From Prochlorococcus sp. AG-355-A09 (lineage in GTDB: Bacteria > Cyanobacteriota > Cyanobacteriia > PCC-6307 > Cyanobiaceae): a stretch of DNA of 64,000 nucleotides. Made by a program: the position numbers and the translations under genes. The notes beneath the pieces are model-generated. The model did no database searches. It was given only the letters and a program-made list of their open reading frames with translations, and had not been told where the DNA came from. The stretch covers positions 62,001 through 126,000 of the forward strand of contig QCDG01000001.1 of the NCBI GenBank assembly GCA_003280995.1, written 5' to 3'. This document shows positions 14,401 through 20,910 of this stretch, one piece after another (within the stretch, counting starts at the first letter, position 1; each line of letters begins with the position of its first letter).

Positions 14401-14704
14401 CGTGATATCCAACTTTAGAAACAATATTTCCTGAAACAGGGTCAGTAACTCCAAGTTCTGGAGACAACTCTTCCATAAATCCTCTAACCTCATCAAGGTG
14501 AGCAATCATAGCTGGTCTTTGAGCTGCAATAGCTTCTGCACTTTTCCAGATCCCAACAAAACAGTAATCATAATCTCCAGTTTTAGCGATATATCTTTGA
14601 GTCATCCCCTCAAAACTTGTTTTATCTATTACTTCGAAATACTTATCTACACAATCAGACTTTAATTTAAATCGAACAACATTCATAAAATTTTGAGCAG
14701 TCAT
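14396..14704 (-). CDS. Small dimeric alpha/beta-barrel (ABM-like) protein
   Basis: A 102-aa soluble protein with the pattern NVVRFKLKSDCVDKYFEVID, then RYIAKTGDYDYCFVGIWKS and MIAHLDEVRGFMEELSPELG. This alternation of strand and helix fits antibiotic-biosynthesis-monooxygenase-like (ABM/DUF718-type) barrels, which can act as small oxygenases or just bind ligands. Its ATG comes immediately after the T-run of a terminator (14705-14730), so it must be transcribed by read-through or from a promoter inside that hairpin region. Its stop lies in a repeat copy. Confidence 0.65.
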   Translation of the reverse strand: MTAQNFMNVVRFKLKSDCVDKYFEVIDKTSFEGMTQRYIAKTGDYDYCFVGIWKSAEAIAAQRPAMIAHLDEVRGFMEELSPELGVTDPVSGNIVSKVGYHD

Positions 14705-14730
14705 AAAAAAAGAGGGTTTTTATACCCTCC
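14705..14730 (-). terminator. Rho-independent terminator abutting a start codon
   Basis: Minus-strand GAGGGT (14724-14729) pairs with ACCCTC (14712-14717) around a six-base loop and is followed by seven T (14705-14711) that run straight into the ATG at 14702-14704. It directly follows repeat copy 3. Confidence 0.8.
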
Positions 14731-14731
14731 A

Positions 14732-14751
14732 ATTTTAGATCGACTGTCAAT
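14732..14751 (-). repeat. Dispersed 20-bp repeat, copy 3 (exact)
   Basis: ATTTTAGATCGACTGTCAAT. Its right end touches the stop codon of the 70-aa gene (14751-14753); its left end leads into the terminator hairpin. Confidence 0.8.
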
Positions 14752-14963
14752 CAATAAGCAGTTCCTCCTAATTTCTCAAGTAATTCATACTTATCTCTTT
14801 TCTCATACCACTTATTTAAATCTTCTTCACTTACTGTTTTAAATAAAAATAAGGATATCTTTTCTAAATAATCAGCAATATAAATTCTTGAAATTGGGTT
14901 TAGAGAAACATAAATTATGGTAATTAAAACTAATAAAAGTTCAACTAGGAGTATGCGTTTCAT
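14751..14963 (-). CDS. 70-aa membrane-anchored hypothetical protein
   Basis: The start ATGAAACGC gives MKRILLVELLLVLITIIYVS, a membrane anchor or uncleaved signal, followed by a second amphipathic part (IADYLEKISLFLFKTV) and a charged tail (DLNKWYEKRDKYELLEKLGG). It follows the PDZ gene by 8 bases and precedes a repeat/terminator, so it is the last gene of that operon. No family recognised. Confidence 0.6.
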   Translation of the reverse strand: MKRILLVELLLVLITIIYVSLNPISRIYIADYLEKISLFLFKTVSEEDLNKWYEKRDKYELLEKLGGTAY

Positions 14964-14971
14964 TCAGAAAT

Positions 14972-15541
14972 TTAAATTGAAGTTCCTTTTTTGAGCTTTG
15001 ACGAGGAATCATTTTCTGGAAAAATCTGTTTTATATTTTCTGGAAAGAAAAACTCTAATTGCCTCCTTAAATCACCTTCATATAAATAGTCTTTTGTTGA
15101 GACTTTAAAAGTATCTCTTACTAATCGAACATTTATTTTTTCCTTTTTACCTGCCTCATTAATTCTTGATAAAACTAATTTAATTGGCTTATCTTTTGGT
15201 CCTTTTATGAGAGAAACAGCTTCATTTATACCCATTCCTTTAGTTGATTTGCCATCTATTTTTATGATTACATCATTTGGTTTAATGTCAGCTGAAGCAG
15301 CAGGTGAATCATTTATTACAGATTGAATAGTTAATTCAGCAGTGTCACTATTGAGAAAAAGCCTTATTCCAATCCCTGATATTTCCTTATCTTTTTTATG
15401 AGATAGTTTTTTATTAGTTTTCACACATCCTGCATAATCTCGTGCTTCTAAACATTTTTTATGTAATTCATCAGATATTTCAGCATTAACAGCAGTTGGT
15501 AAAGCGAGGGCAGCTAGTAATGGGAGTAGTAAGCGTTTCAT
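14972..15541 (-). CDS. Secreted PDZ-domain protein
   Basis: A 189-aa protein. Residues 1-20, MKRLLLPLLAALALPTAVNA, are a signal peptide that I recall at the front of many unrelated Prochlorococcus proteins. Residues 30-110 include CLEARDYAGCVKTN, then a PDZ domain: GIGIRLFLNSDTAELTIQSV, SPAASADIKPNDVIIKIDGK and GINEAVSLIKGPKDKPIKLVL. There is no protease domain, so it may bind peptides or C-termini in the periplasm as an adaptor. Its ATG overlaps the stop of the upstream lipoprotein gene by 4 bases. Confidence 0.75.
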   Translation of the reverse strand: MKRLLLPLLAALALPTAVNAEISDELHKKCLEARDYAGCVKTNKKLSHKKDKEISGIGIRLFLNSDTAELTIQSVINDSPAASADIKPNDVIIKIDGKSTKGMGINEAVSLIKGPKDKPIKLVLSRINEAGKKEKINVRLVRDTFKVSTKDYLYEGDLRRQLEFFFPENIKQIFPENDSSSKLKKGTSI

Positions 15542-16065
15542 TTTACTAGTGGCTTGATCGCTGGGAATAACATAATTTTATTACTAAAAGACTTTAATTT
15601 AATGTCATCAGAAGAATTTATTGAACATATTAATTGTCCATCTGTAGAAAGTCGATTTTCTTCGTATTCATATAAATTTGTACCGTTAAGAGATTTACCA
15701 TCAATGAATGTCTCAAAATAAGAATAAATTTTTTCTTTTCCTTTAATTAGGTAAGTTGCCTCTGTATCTGAAATATCACCAGTAAAATTGTCAGGTACTT
15801 TTATATTAAATTTGAAATCCCCTTCAACTCTGCAACCTCCATAGCTAGGTTGTTCTGTTTCAAAATTACTTATACCTAGTAAAGTATCATCTATAATTTG
15901 TATCTCGTATTTTTTATTTTTATCAAATTCTTCTTTTAAAGTAGCTGTGATTTCAGATTTTAATTCAGTTTTTAATTCCTCTTTTAACTCGCTTTTATAA
16001 TTATCTACGGCGGAACAACTAGTCAGTAAAATCAATGATAAGGGTAATAAAACAAATCTCTTCAC
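15538..16065 (-). CDS. Lipoprotein with N-terminal coiled coil, 175 aa
   Basis: The N-terminus MKRFVLLPLSLILLTSC is a lipoprotein signal with lipobox LTSC. It is followed by a Glu/Lys/Leu helix with repeating LKEELKTELKSEI (likely coiled coil, residues 24-50) and a beta-rich domain with two Cys. It overlaps the PDZ gene by ATGA, which couples the two; they may act together at the membrane. Family unknown. The start lies 26 bp after repeat copy 4. Confidence 0.65.
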   Translation of the reverse strand: MKRFVLLPLSLILLTSCSAVDNYKSELKEELKTELKSEITATLKEEFDKNKKYEIQIIDDTLLGISNFETEQPSYGGCRVEGDFKFNIKVPDNFTGDISDTEATYLIKGKEKIYSYFETFIDGKSLNGTNLYEYEENRLSTDGQLICSINSSDDIKLKSFSNKIMLFPAIKPLVK

Positions 16066-16090
16066 AAGAAAAAGAAACTAATTGCCCCTT

Positions 16091-16110
16091 ATTTTAGATC
16101 GACTGTCAAT
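16091..16110 (-). repeat. Dispersed 20-bp repeat, copy 4 (exact)
   Basis: ATTTTAGATCGACTGTCAAT. Upstream on the minus strand an 18-codon open frame (16109-16162, ending in HLIAGGRYLLNN) terminates at a TGA inside the repeat, as at copy 2. The AAGGGGCAATT arm seen at copy 1 follows it, but the second arm of the hairpin is absent. Confidence 0.75.
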
Positions 16111-16302
16111 TATTCAATAAATAACGACCACCAGCTATTAGGTGGAAAGAATCGAGTTCATCCTATTAGGGGAACACAACAAATCTTATTTAACACAACA
16201 AGCTTAGCTGGATATCCCTTAGAGATATCACTTCTAAGTACTACCACTAACTCTTTAACTAGACTTAAAAGTAATACTATTACTGGGTTTAAAAGCGATA
16301 GT

Positions 16303-16380
16303 CCCCTTTAGAGGAGGAACGATGGCACCCTATAAGGGGAAGGGGGAGAGGAAGACAACAAATACATAAAATCCCCTTTA
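16303..16380 (+). promoter_or_regulatory. Two mutually exclusive hairpins around a mini-ORF
   Basis: AAGGGG at 16334-16339 can pair with CCCCTT at 16303-16308, which places the GAGGAGG ribosome-binding site and ATG in the loop, or with CCCCTT at 16373-16378, which encloses the mini-ORF body. The octamer CCCCTTTA is directly repeated at 16303-16310 and 16373-16380. The layout resembles a leader-peptide attenuator, but there is no strong T-run after the second hairpin. Confidence 0.4.
16322..16369 (+). CDS. 15-aa mini-ORF with strong ribosome-binding site
   Basis: GAGGAGG lies 4 bases before ATG 16322; the frame MAPYKGKGERKTTNT ends at TAA 16367-16369. It is basic and far too short for a domain. 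It might be a leader peptide for the hairpins at 16303-16380 or a chance frame; the ribosome-binding site is the only positive evidence. Confidence 0.3.
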   Translation: MAPYKGKGERKTTNT

Positions 16381-16431
16381 TTAATATCCACTTAATGGAT
16401 ATTCATCAAGCACCTCCACTAACAAGTTAAA

Positions 16432-16484
16432 TAGTATTAATAGTGTTAATAGTGTTAATAGTGTTAATAGTGTTAATAGTGTAA
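16432..16484. repeat. 9-bp tandem repeat (TAGTGTTAA)n
   Basis: Four exact units at 16441-16476, preceded by a one-base variant TAGTATTAA (16432-16440) and followed by an eight-base variant TAGTGTAA (16477-16484). A short array like this can change length by slippage. Confidence 0.9.
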
Positions 16485-16662
16485 TTAAGACGTGGTGGTA
16501 AGAGTGATAGTAATTATTAGGGAACATAAGGAAAAATAGAATAGCTCTAAACTTTTGGGGAAAATTTGTGAGTGTCTTATTTACATGTAGGAATACACGA
16601 TTGACCCCATGCCACTCCACGAAAACCACTCATAGATAACTAACAATCAAAACTTAAAACAA

Positions 16663-16983
16663 ATGGACAGAATACAACAAATAAAAGAAGCACACCCTTG
16701 GCTTGACTATGAAGATTTAGTAAAGGTTCTTTATCTACCATCACCAAGGTTCCTCATGATCCATAACCTAAAAAGAGACAAGCTACAGCAGTCTATGGAT
16801 GACTTCAGCAAGCTCGTTATATCAAAGAGAAGGAAAGCCCTTGAACCCTTTGTAGAGTACGTTCTAGACGTGTACTACAACGGTGTAGATGAGTATGGAA
16901 ATCAGATAGAAGAATCAAGTAGAGAAGAGTCTTTCGAGCATAGATGGAATAAAGCTAGAGCTATCCTTTTAAAGAGCAAATAA
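16663..16983 (+). CDS. Orphan hypothetical protein, 106 aa
   Basis: ATG at 16663 after an A-rich leader. The product is soluble and charged: IKEAHPWLDYEDLVKVLYL, a basic middle (SKRRKALEPFVEYVLDVYYN) and EESFEHRWNKARAILLKSK at the end. It is helical by composition and has no Cys or membrane segment. Codon use includes more G/C-ending codons (CTC, AAG, GTC) than neighbouring core genes, and the gene sits in an atypical segment, which suggests transfer. No family recognised; it may be phage- or plasmid-like. Confidence 0.55.
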   Translation: MDRIQQIKEAHPWLDYEDLVKVLYLPSPRFLMIHNLKRDKLQQSMDDFSKLVISKRRKALEPFVEYVLDVYYNGVDEYGNQIEESSREESFEHRWNKARAILLKSK

Positions 16984-16988
16984 ACTTG

Positions 16989-17036
16989 TTGACTCTTACC
17001 CTTTCTAGTTGCTATAAATATTAGTACACTTGTACT
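16989..17036 (+). promoter_or_regulatory. Sigma-70 promoter with LexA (SOS) box
   Basis: TTGACT (16989-16994), an 18-base spacer and TATAAA (17013-17018) make a strong promoter. Directly after the -10, AGTACACTTGTACT (17023-17036) matches every position of the published cyanobacterial LexA consensus RGTAC-NNN-D-GTWC-B. LexA bound there would cover the start of transcription, so the downstream gene should be derepressed by DNA damage. Confidence 0.7.
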
Positions 17037-17044
17037 ATATAGTT

Positions 17045-17272
17045 ATGGAGGACTGGCAGGAATGGGATTATCTAGAGGACGAAATATTAGTAAGAAAACG
17101 ACGGAAGATTTGTATTACTTGCAATCACTTCAGGTACAGCACGACAAGTTCTTGTGTCACCATCCTTACCTGTCCGTTTCATCAAAAGCTTATTCCTCAA
17201 GGAGATCATCTAATTAAAGGATGTGGATATTGGAGAGAGAACAGTAGAATCTTTGCTCCAGAAGCAGCTTGA
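17045..17272 (+). CDS. 75-aa Cys/His-rich protein, probable SOS-regulated gene
   Basis: I choose ATG 17045 because the frame upstream of it falls inside the LexA box. The protein has an acidic start (MEDWQEWDYLEDEILV), a basic patch (RKRRK) and a Cys-rich part: CITCNHF, SSCVTILTCPFHQ, GDHLIKGCGYW. The C-x2-C, C-x5-C, H and final C could bind zinc. It is followed by an acidic tail. Small Cys4-type proteins are common in phages and cyanobacteria, with no known role. The damage-controlled promoter points to a role in stress, or to a selfish element that responds to host damage. Confidence 0.65.
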   Translation: MEDWQEWDYLEDEILVRKRRKICITCNHFRYSTTSSCVTILTCPFHQKLIPQGDHLIKGCGYWRENSRIFAPEAA

Positions 17273-17590
17273 GCGTCAGGTTCGTCCTCTCCCTAACAAG
17301 CTGAACCCTATAGTATTTACAGGGGTTTTCAGAGAAGGTTCGAATCAGATTTAAAAAAGGTTCGAATAGACCGCATACCTATTCCGTGAAATACATTGAT
17401 ATAACTAAGTTTCTCAATAGATACCTATTAATGAGAATAAAATAAAAAATCTCTCTCAAGCGATCTGTAACTATATATATCTTCCTGAAAAACTTTCCGA
17501 TATATTTAAAGAGAATTAACTCATAAAACGGTTCAGCGAATACTAATTCCATTCGAACCTCATTCGAACCACGCATATTTCCCGAGAACT
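17273..17590. other. Intergenic, 318 bp, with repeated GGTTCGAAT motifs
   Basis: No supported gene is seen; the 65-aa minus frame at 17379-17576 is AT-driven and lacks a ribosome-binding site. The stretch is notable for GGTTCGAAT at 17337-17345 and 17359-17367 and its complement ATTCGAACC at 17551-17559 and 17562-17570. Confidence 0.5.
17337..17570. repeat. Paired direct and inverted TTCGAA-containing 9-mers
   Basis: Two direct copies of GGTTCGAAT at 22-bp spacing on the left face two copies of ATTCGAACC at 11-bp spacing on the right, i.e. two and one helical turns. The four-fold repeat of a 9-mer and its complement in 234 bp is unlikely by chance. They might be protein-binding sites in front of the EVE gene or ends of a lost element. 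Confidence 0.55.
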
Positions 17591-18055
17591 ATGACAGACA
17601 AAGAACCGTCCTACTGGCTAATGAAAAGTGAGCCTGATGCTTACAGCATAGATACTTTAAAAAATGACATTGTAACTTTATGGGATGGGATAAGAAATTA
17701 TCAGGCTCGCAATTTTATGAGAAAAATGAATAAAGGAGATAAAGTTTTTTTCTATCATTCGAATTGTAAACCCCCAGGTATTGTGGGGCTTATGGAGGTA
17801 ATAGATCTAAATATTGTTGACCCTACTCAATTTGATCAAGATTCAAAATATTTTGATCCAAAATCGAAGCCTGATAATCCTAAATGGGATTGCGTAAAAG
17901 TAAAATACATTTCTAAATCAAATAAGATTTTAAGTTTACCTGAATTAAAGATTTTATTTAATGAGGATGAATTATTAGTCGTAAAAAAAGGAAATAGATT
18001 ATCTATATTACCTGTCAGAAATGATGTTGCAAAAATACTACTAGAAAAAATATAA
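17591..18055 (+). CDS. EVE-domain protein
   Basis: A 154-aa protein that is entirely one EVE domain (PF01878 type): YWLMKSEPDAYSIDTL at the start, LWDGIRNYQARNFMRKMNKG, VFFYHSNCKPPGIVGLMEV, then FDPKSKPDNPKWDCVKV. The EVE fold is related to PUA and YTH and reads modified bases in nucleic acids. In bacteria it is found alone or fused to restriction enzymes. This lone form is close to the THYN1 type widely conserved in Proteobacteria and cyanobacteria; its target is not known. Confidence 0.88.
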   Translation: MTDKEPSYWLMKSEPDAYSIDTLKNDIVTLWDGIRNYQARNFMRKMNKGDKVFFYHSNCKPPGIVGLMEVIDLNIVDPTQFDQDSKYFDPKSKPDNPKWDCVKVKYISKSNKILSLPELKILFNEDELLVVKKGNRLSILPVRNDVAKILLEKI

Positions 18056-18061
18056 AGAATT

Positions 18062-18313
18062 TTAATCCTTAAAATTCATTGAAAACATATTGCCAATATA
18101 AAGTCTCGTTAAATCCCTATTTTGAAATCCTTTTTGCATCAAAAATCCTGCAATAGCTGCTTGTAGTATCCTGTATTGATCCCAGTTAGGATGATCCTCA
18201 ACGAATTTTTTCATAGCCTTTTGAAGATTTTCTTGAAGTTCACATTTGAAACTTATTACTTCATCTTTATGATTTAATACTTTGGAATTTTCGTCGTAAT
18301 TAAACTCTTGCAT
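18062..18313 (-). CDS. DUF2811 protein
   Basis: An 83-aa soluble protein with VISFKCELQENLQKAMKKFV, then DHPNWDQYRILQAAIAGFLM and NRDLTRLYIGNMFSM. The order (leaf helix, H-P-x-W-D-Q-x-R, L-x-Q, A-R-x-Y) matches DUF2811, a cyanobacteria-specific family without known function. It is convergent with the EVE gene, 6 bases apart. Confidence 0.75.
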   Translation of the reverse strand: MQEFNYDENSKVLNHKDEVISFKCELQENLQKAMKKFVEDHPNWDQYRILQAAIAGFLMQKGFQNRDLTRLYIGNMFSMNFKD

Positions 18314-18509
18314 ATTGAAAAACTTTATTGGAATTTAAATCTACAAGATGTAGTTTTCTCCAAAATTACTGAATCGTCAACAAGCATTATAAAGAGACAG
18401 TCTCAGGTTATAGAATAATGAGAATTTAGTCATAAATAGGGGATTCAGGGAAATCAAGTTTATAAATTTAAATTTTACTTAAATATAAAGATTTATATAA
18501 AATCAGAAG

Positions 18510-18573
18510 TTTTCCACAGGCTTTAGATCATCAGATATTTTTTTTTAAAATACTGTGGAAAAATTGTGAAAAA
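18510..18573. promoter_or_regulatory. Cluster of three DnaA boxes
   Basis: TTTTCCACA at 18510-18518, its complement TGTGGAAAA at 18554-18562 and TGTGAAAAA at 18565-18573 all fit TTWTNCACA; the first two equal the cyanobacterial consensus. The last two are 11 bp apart (one helix turn). The boxes face each other across an AT-rich stretch in the 312-bp spacer between DUF2811 and DUF1818. The rest of that spacer holds an 11-base palindrome (18394-18404) and no gene. Confidence 0.55.
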
Positions 18574-18625
18574 TGTTTTTTGGGAAGGGGAAATTTTTTC
18601 TAAAATTTCCAATTTTATTTATCTT

Positions 18626-18997
18626 TTAATCCATTGATTCCCACATGTTTTTTATTTCATAAAATAAATTTTGTGCTATTGGTATCGGCCAATACATTTC
18701 GAAGGATCTAGTTTGGTCTTGACTTTCAAAAACAAACCTTAAACTCCATTCATTCTTTTTACCCTCTAACTGAATATACCAAGGAAGTTTTTCTAATTCC
18801 AAAGTAATAGACTCTTCATCCATTAGCTGATCCTTGATAACTAATAATTGTTCATGAATTTTTAAGAGTAGGAGGTAAAGGGAATAGAATTCACTTTTTT
18901 GTAACTCAATTGACCAATTATCAACACCAATCAAAAAGCAAAATTTGCCTTTTTTAAAATTTTTAAGTAATCGCCATCCTTTTTGGTCTTTTACCAA
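18626..18997 (-). CDS. DUF1818 protein
   Basis: A 123-aa soluble protein: KGWRLLKNFKKGKFCFLIGV, DNWSIELQKSEFYSLYLLLL, QLMDEESITLELE and LPWYIQLEG...WSLRFVF. This sequence of W-R-L, D-W-A/S-I-E-L, LMDEE and SLRF is the pattern I associate with DUF1818, restricted to cyanobacteria and plastids. Function unknown. Its start is 2 bases from the rpoZ stop, so it is co-transcribed with rpoZ. Confidence 0.75.
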   Translation of the reverse strand: MVKDQKGWRLLKNFKKGKFCFLIGVDNWSIELQKSEFYSLYLLLLKIHEQLLVIKDQLMDEESITLELEKLPWYIQLEGKKNEWSLRFVFESQDQTRSFEMYWPIPIAQNLFYEIKNMWESMD

Positions 18998-18999
18998 AA

Positions 19000-19236
19000 T
19001 TAGCCTGGGAGTAAATCTGGTTGATCTTGTTCATCGCTTAGCTCGATAATTGACCTTTGAACAGGTTTAATAGTTGACTCCTCTAATAAGCCATCAAAAT
19101 CATCAAAACGCCTTTGCTTAGCTCTGAAAGCAATTTTCACTGTAGTTAAATATCTATTAGTTGATTTTCTTATCAAGCTCTCACCTCTCTTTGCAAGATC
19201 ATTAGAATCAACACCTGCACCATTAGATATGTTCAT
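19000..19236 (-). CDS. rpoZ: DNA-directed RNA polymerase omega subunit
   Basis: 78 aa, the usual size for cyanobacterial omega. The conserved block is [20 protein letters not shown] then [16 protein letters not shown]; in the family this helix wraps the beta' subunit C-terminus and helps polymerase assembly. The tail is acidic ([12 protein letters not shown]). The gene is the first of an operon with DUF1818 and is divergent from the Hsp70 homologue. Confidence 0.88.
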   Translation of the reverse strand: MNISNGAGVDSNDLAKRGESLIRKSTNRYLTTVKIAFRAKQRRFDDFDGLLEESTIKPVQRSIIELSDEQDQPDLLPG

Positions 19237-19334
19237 TAAAAAAAATTTTTTACTATAAAATGTATTTTACAGTTTATTCGACCGTTTCAAAACATAAATT
19301 ACAAAAAGAACTTAAATGATTTAAATAATTGCAT

Positions 19335-20903
19335 ATGGAAGAAAGTTTATCTGGAACACTTGCTATTGATTTAGGGAACACTAATACTGTTGTAGCTTTT
19401 CAAGATCAAAAAAATATAAATTCTGTTTTAGTTGAAATACCGAACATTACAGCATCTCCAGGAGTAATTCCATCAGCAGTTTGGTTCGAGGAACCTTCAA
19501 AGATTGCTAAGATTGGTATTAGTGCTCTAAAAATGAGGGATAACTCAAATTCTGACTTATTTTTCCATTCGAACTTTAAAAGATTAATTGGAAATTCTAT
19601 TGAAAAAATTAACCAAAAAAATATTTTAAACCCTAATGAATGTGGCGAAAAATTTTTTCAAATTTTGTGGGCAAACATTCCGAACAAATATGAGATCAAA
19701 AGACTTGTATTAACCGCTCCTATAGATACATATAAGGGGTACAGAGAATGGTTAGTTAACCTTTGCAAGGAAATATCTGTAGATGAAATAGCCCTTGTTG
19801 ATGAGCCTACAGCAGCAAGTTTAGGAATAAATGTCCCATTTGGCTCAAAAATTATGACATTAGATATTGGAGGAAGTACAGTCGATATGAATATAGTCAA
19901 AATAGAAGGAGGAGAAGGAAAATCTGGTCCAATAGCTGAACTATTAAAATTTAAAGGTAATGATGTAAGCTCAATTTCAAAACAAAAAATAAGGTGTGCT
20001 GAAATAATTGGAAAAACAGGCTCAAAAATTGGTGGGAAAGATATTGATCAATGGATAGTTGATTATTTTATTCCAGGTAATAACTATATTAATAATCTTT
20101 CAAAGGCAGAAAAAATAAAATGTAAACTCAGCTCATCTGTAATTAAATATGAAAATAAATATCCAATAAAATTATTTACTGAACAAAATAAAGAAAGTGA
20201 ATTTTACCTTAGTAAAGAAATATTTGAGAAAATACTCATTGAGAATAATCTTCTTAAACACCTTAATTCTTTACTAAAAGATTTATTAAATCAAGCAAGA
20301 GGTAAATTTTGCACAGTTGAAGACTTAAATGCAATTGTTTTGGTTGGTGGAGGAACTCAAATACCATTGGTTAAAGAATGGATAACAAAAGAAATTCCAA
20401 AAATTCAAATAAAGTCGCCACCACCTATTGAATCAATAGCTTTGGGAGCTTTAGCGATGACCCCGGGGGTAAAAATTAAAGACATATTAAATAAAGGATT
20501 ATCTATAAGATTATTTAATAAAAGAGAGCAAAAACACTTTTGGCATCCTATTTTTTGCAAAGGTCAAACATGGCCAACTGAAACACCTTTTAAATTAATC
20601 CTTCAAGCCAGTAAAAAGAATCAAAAAATATTTGAAATAATAATTGGAGAGACACAAAAAGAAAGAGCATATGATGTTATTTTTGAAAATGGATTGCCAA
20701 AGTTATCAGAGATTCAAAATGAAGAGGAAATTATAAAATGGGACAAAAAACCACTTAAAATAGTTTTAAAAAATAAAACTAATATTGGAGAAGACACCCT
20801 AAAACTTTTTTTTAAAATTACGAAAAATGCTGATTTATCAGTAAAGTGTTTCGATATAAAAGATGAATTTTTTGGAGAATATAATTTAGGAAATATTAAC
20901 TGA
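19335..20903 (+). CDS. Hsp70 (DnaK)-family protein
   Basis: I take ATG 19335 (522 aa) over the TTG two codons earlier. The ATPase part has the phosphate-1 loop AIDLGNTNTVVAF, VDEPTAASLGINVPFG, the phosphate-2 loop MTLDIGGSTVDM and VLVGGGTQIPLVKEWI. It is shorter than DnaK (about 635): the region after residue 380 is short and lacks the lid and usual DLLLLDVTPL linker, so it is a divergent Hsp70. The partner and substrates are unknown. It is convergent with pyrR. Confidence 0.85.
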   Translation: MEESLSGTLAIDLGNTNTVVAFQDQKNINSVLVEIPNITASPGVIPSAVWFEEPSKIAKIGISALKMRDNSNSDLFFHSNFKRLIGNSIEKINQKNILNPNECGEKFFQILWANIPNKYEIKRLVLTAPIDTYKGYREWLVNLCKEISVDEIALVDEPTAASLGINVPFGSKIMTLDIGGSTVDMNIVKIEGGEGKSGPIAELLKFKGNDVSSISKQKIRCAEIIGKTGSKIGGKDIDQWIVDYFIPGNNYINNLSKAEKIKCKLSSSVIKYENKYPIKLFTEQNKESEFYLSKEIFEKILIENNLLKHLNSLLKDLLNQARGKFCTVEDLNAIVLVGGGTQIPLVKEWITKEIPKIQIKSPPPIESIALGALAMTPGVKIKDILNKGLSIRLFNKREQKHFWHPIFCKGQTWPTETPFKLILQASKKNQKIFEIIIGETQKERAYDVIFENGLPKLSEIQNEEEIIKWDKKPLKIVLKNKTNIGEDTLKLFFKITKNADLSVKCFDIKDEFFGEYNLGNIN

Positions 20904-20910
20904 GAGAGAG

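Larger units (their letters stand above)
16111..16662. other. Atypical non-coding stretch, 552 bp
   Basis: This stretch has fewer A/T runs and more G-tracts than its surroundings. It contains a mini-ORF between alternative hairpins (16303-16380) and a 9-bp tandem repeat (16432-16484). A minus-strand frame at 16381-16629 is only the translated repeat plus flanks. I see no tRNA, transposase or integrase. Confidence 0.5.

Noticed and set aside
16432-16484. CRISPR-like array
   Set aside because: Units are 9 bp with no spacers and there are no cas genes.
16381-16629. 82-aa minus-strand frame with repeated L-L-T
   Set aside because: It is the translation of the 9-bp tandem repeat plus flanks; no start signal or protein-like remainder.
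17337-17367. tRNA T-loop-like GGTTCGAATC
   Set aside because: No T-stem pairing, acceptor stem or anticodon arm can be formed around it.
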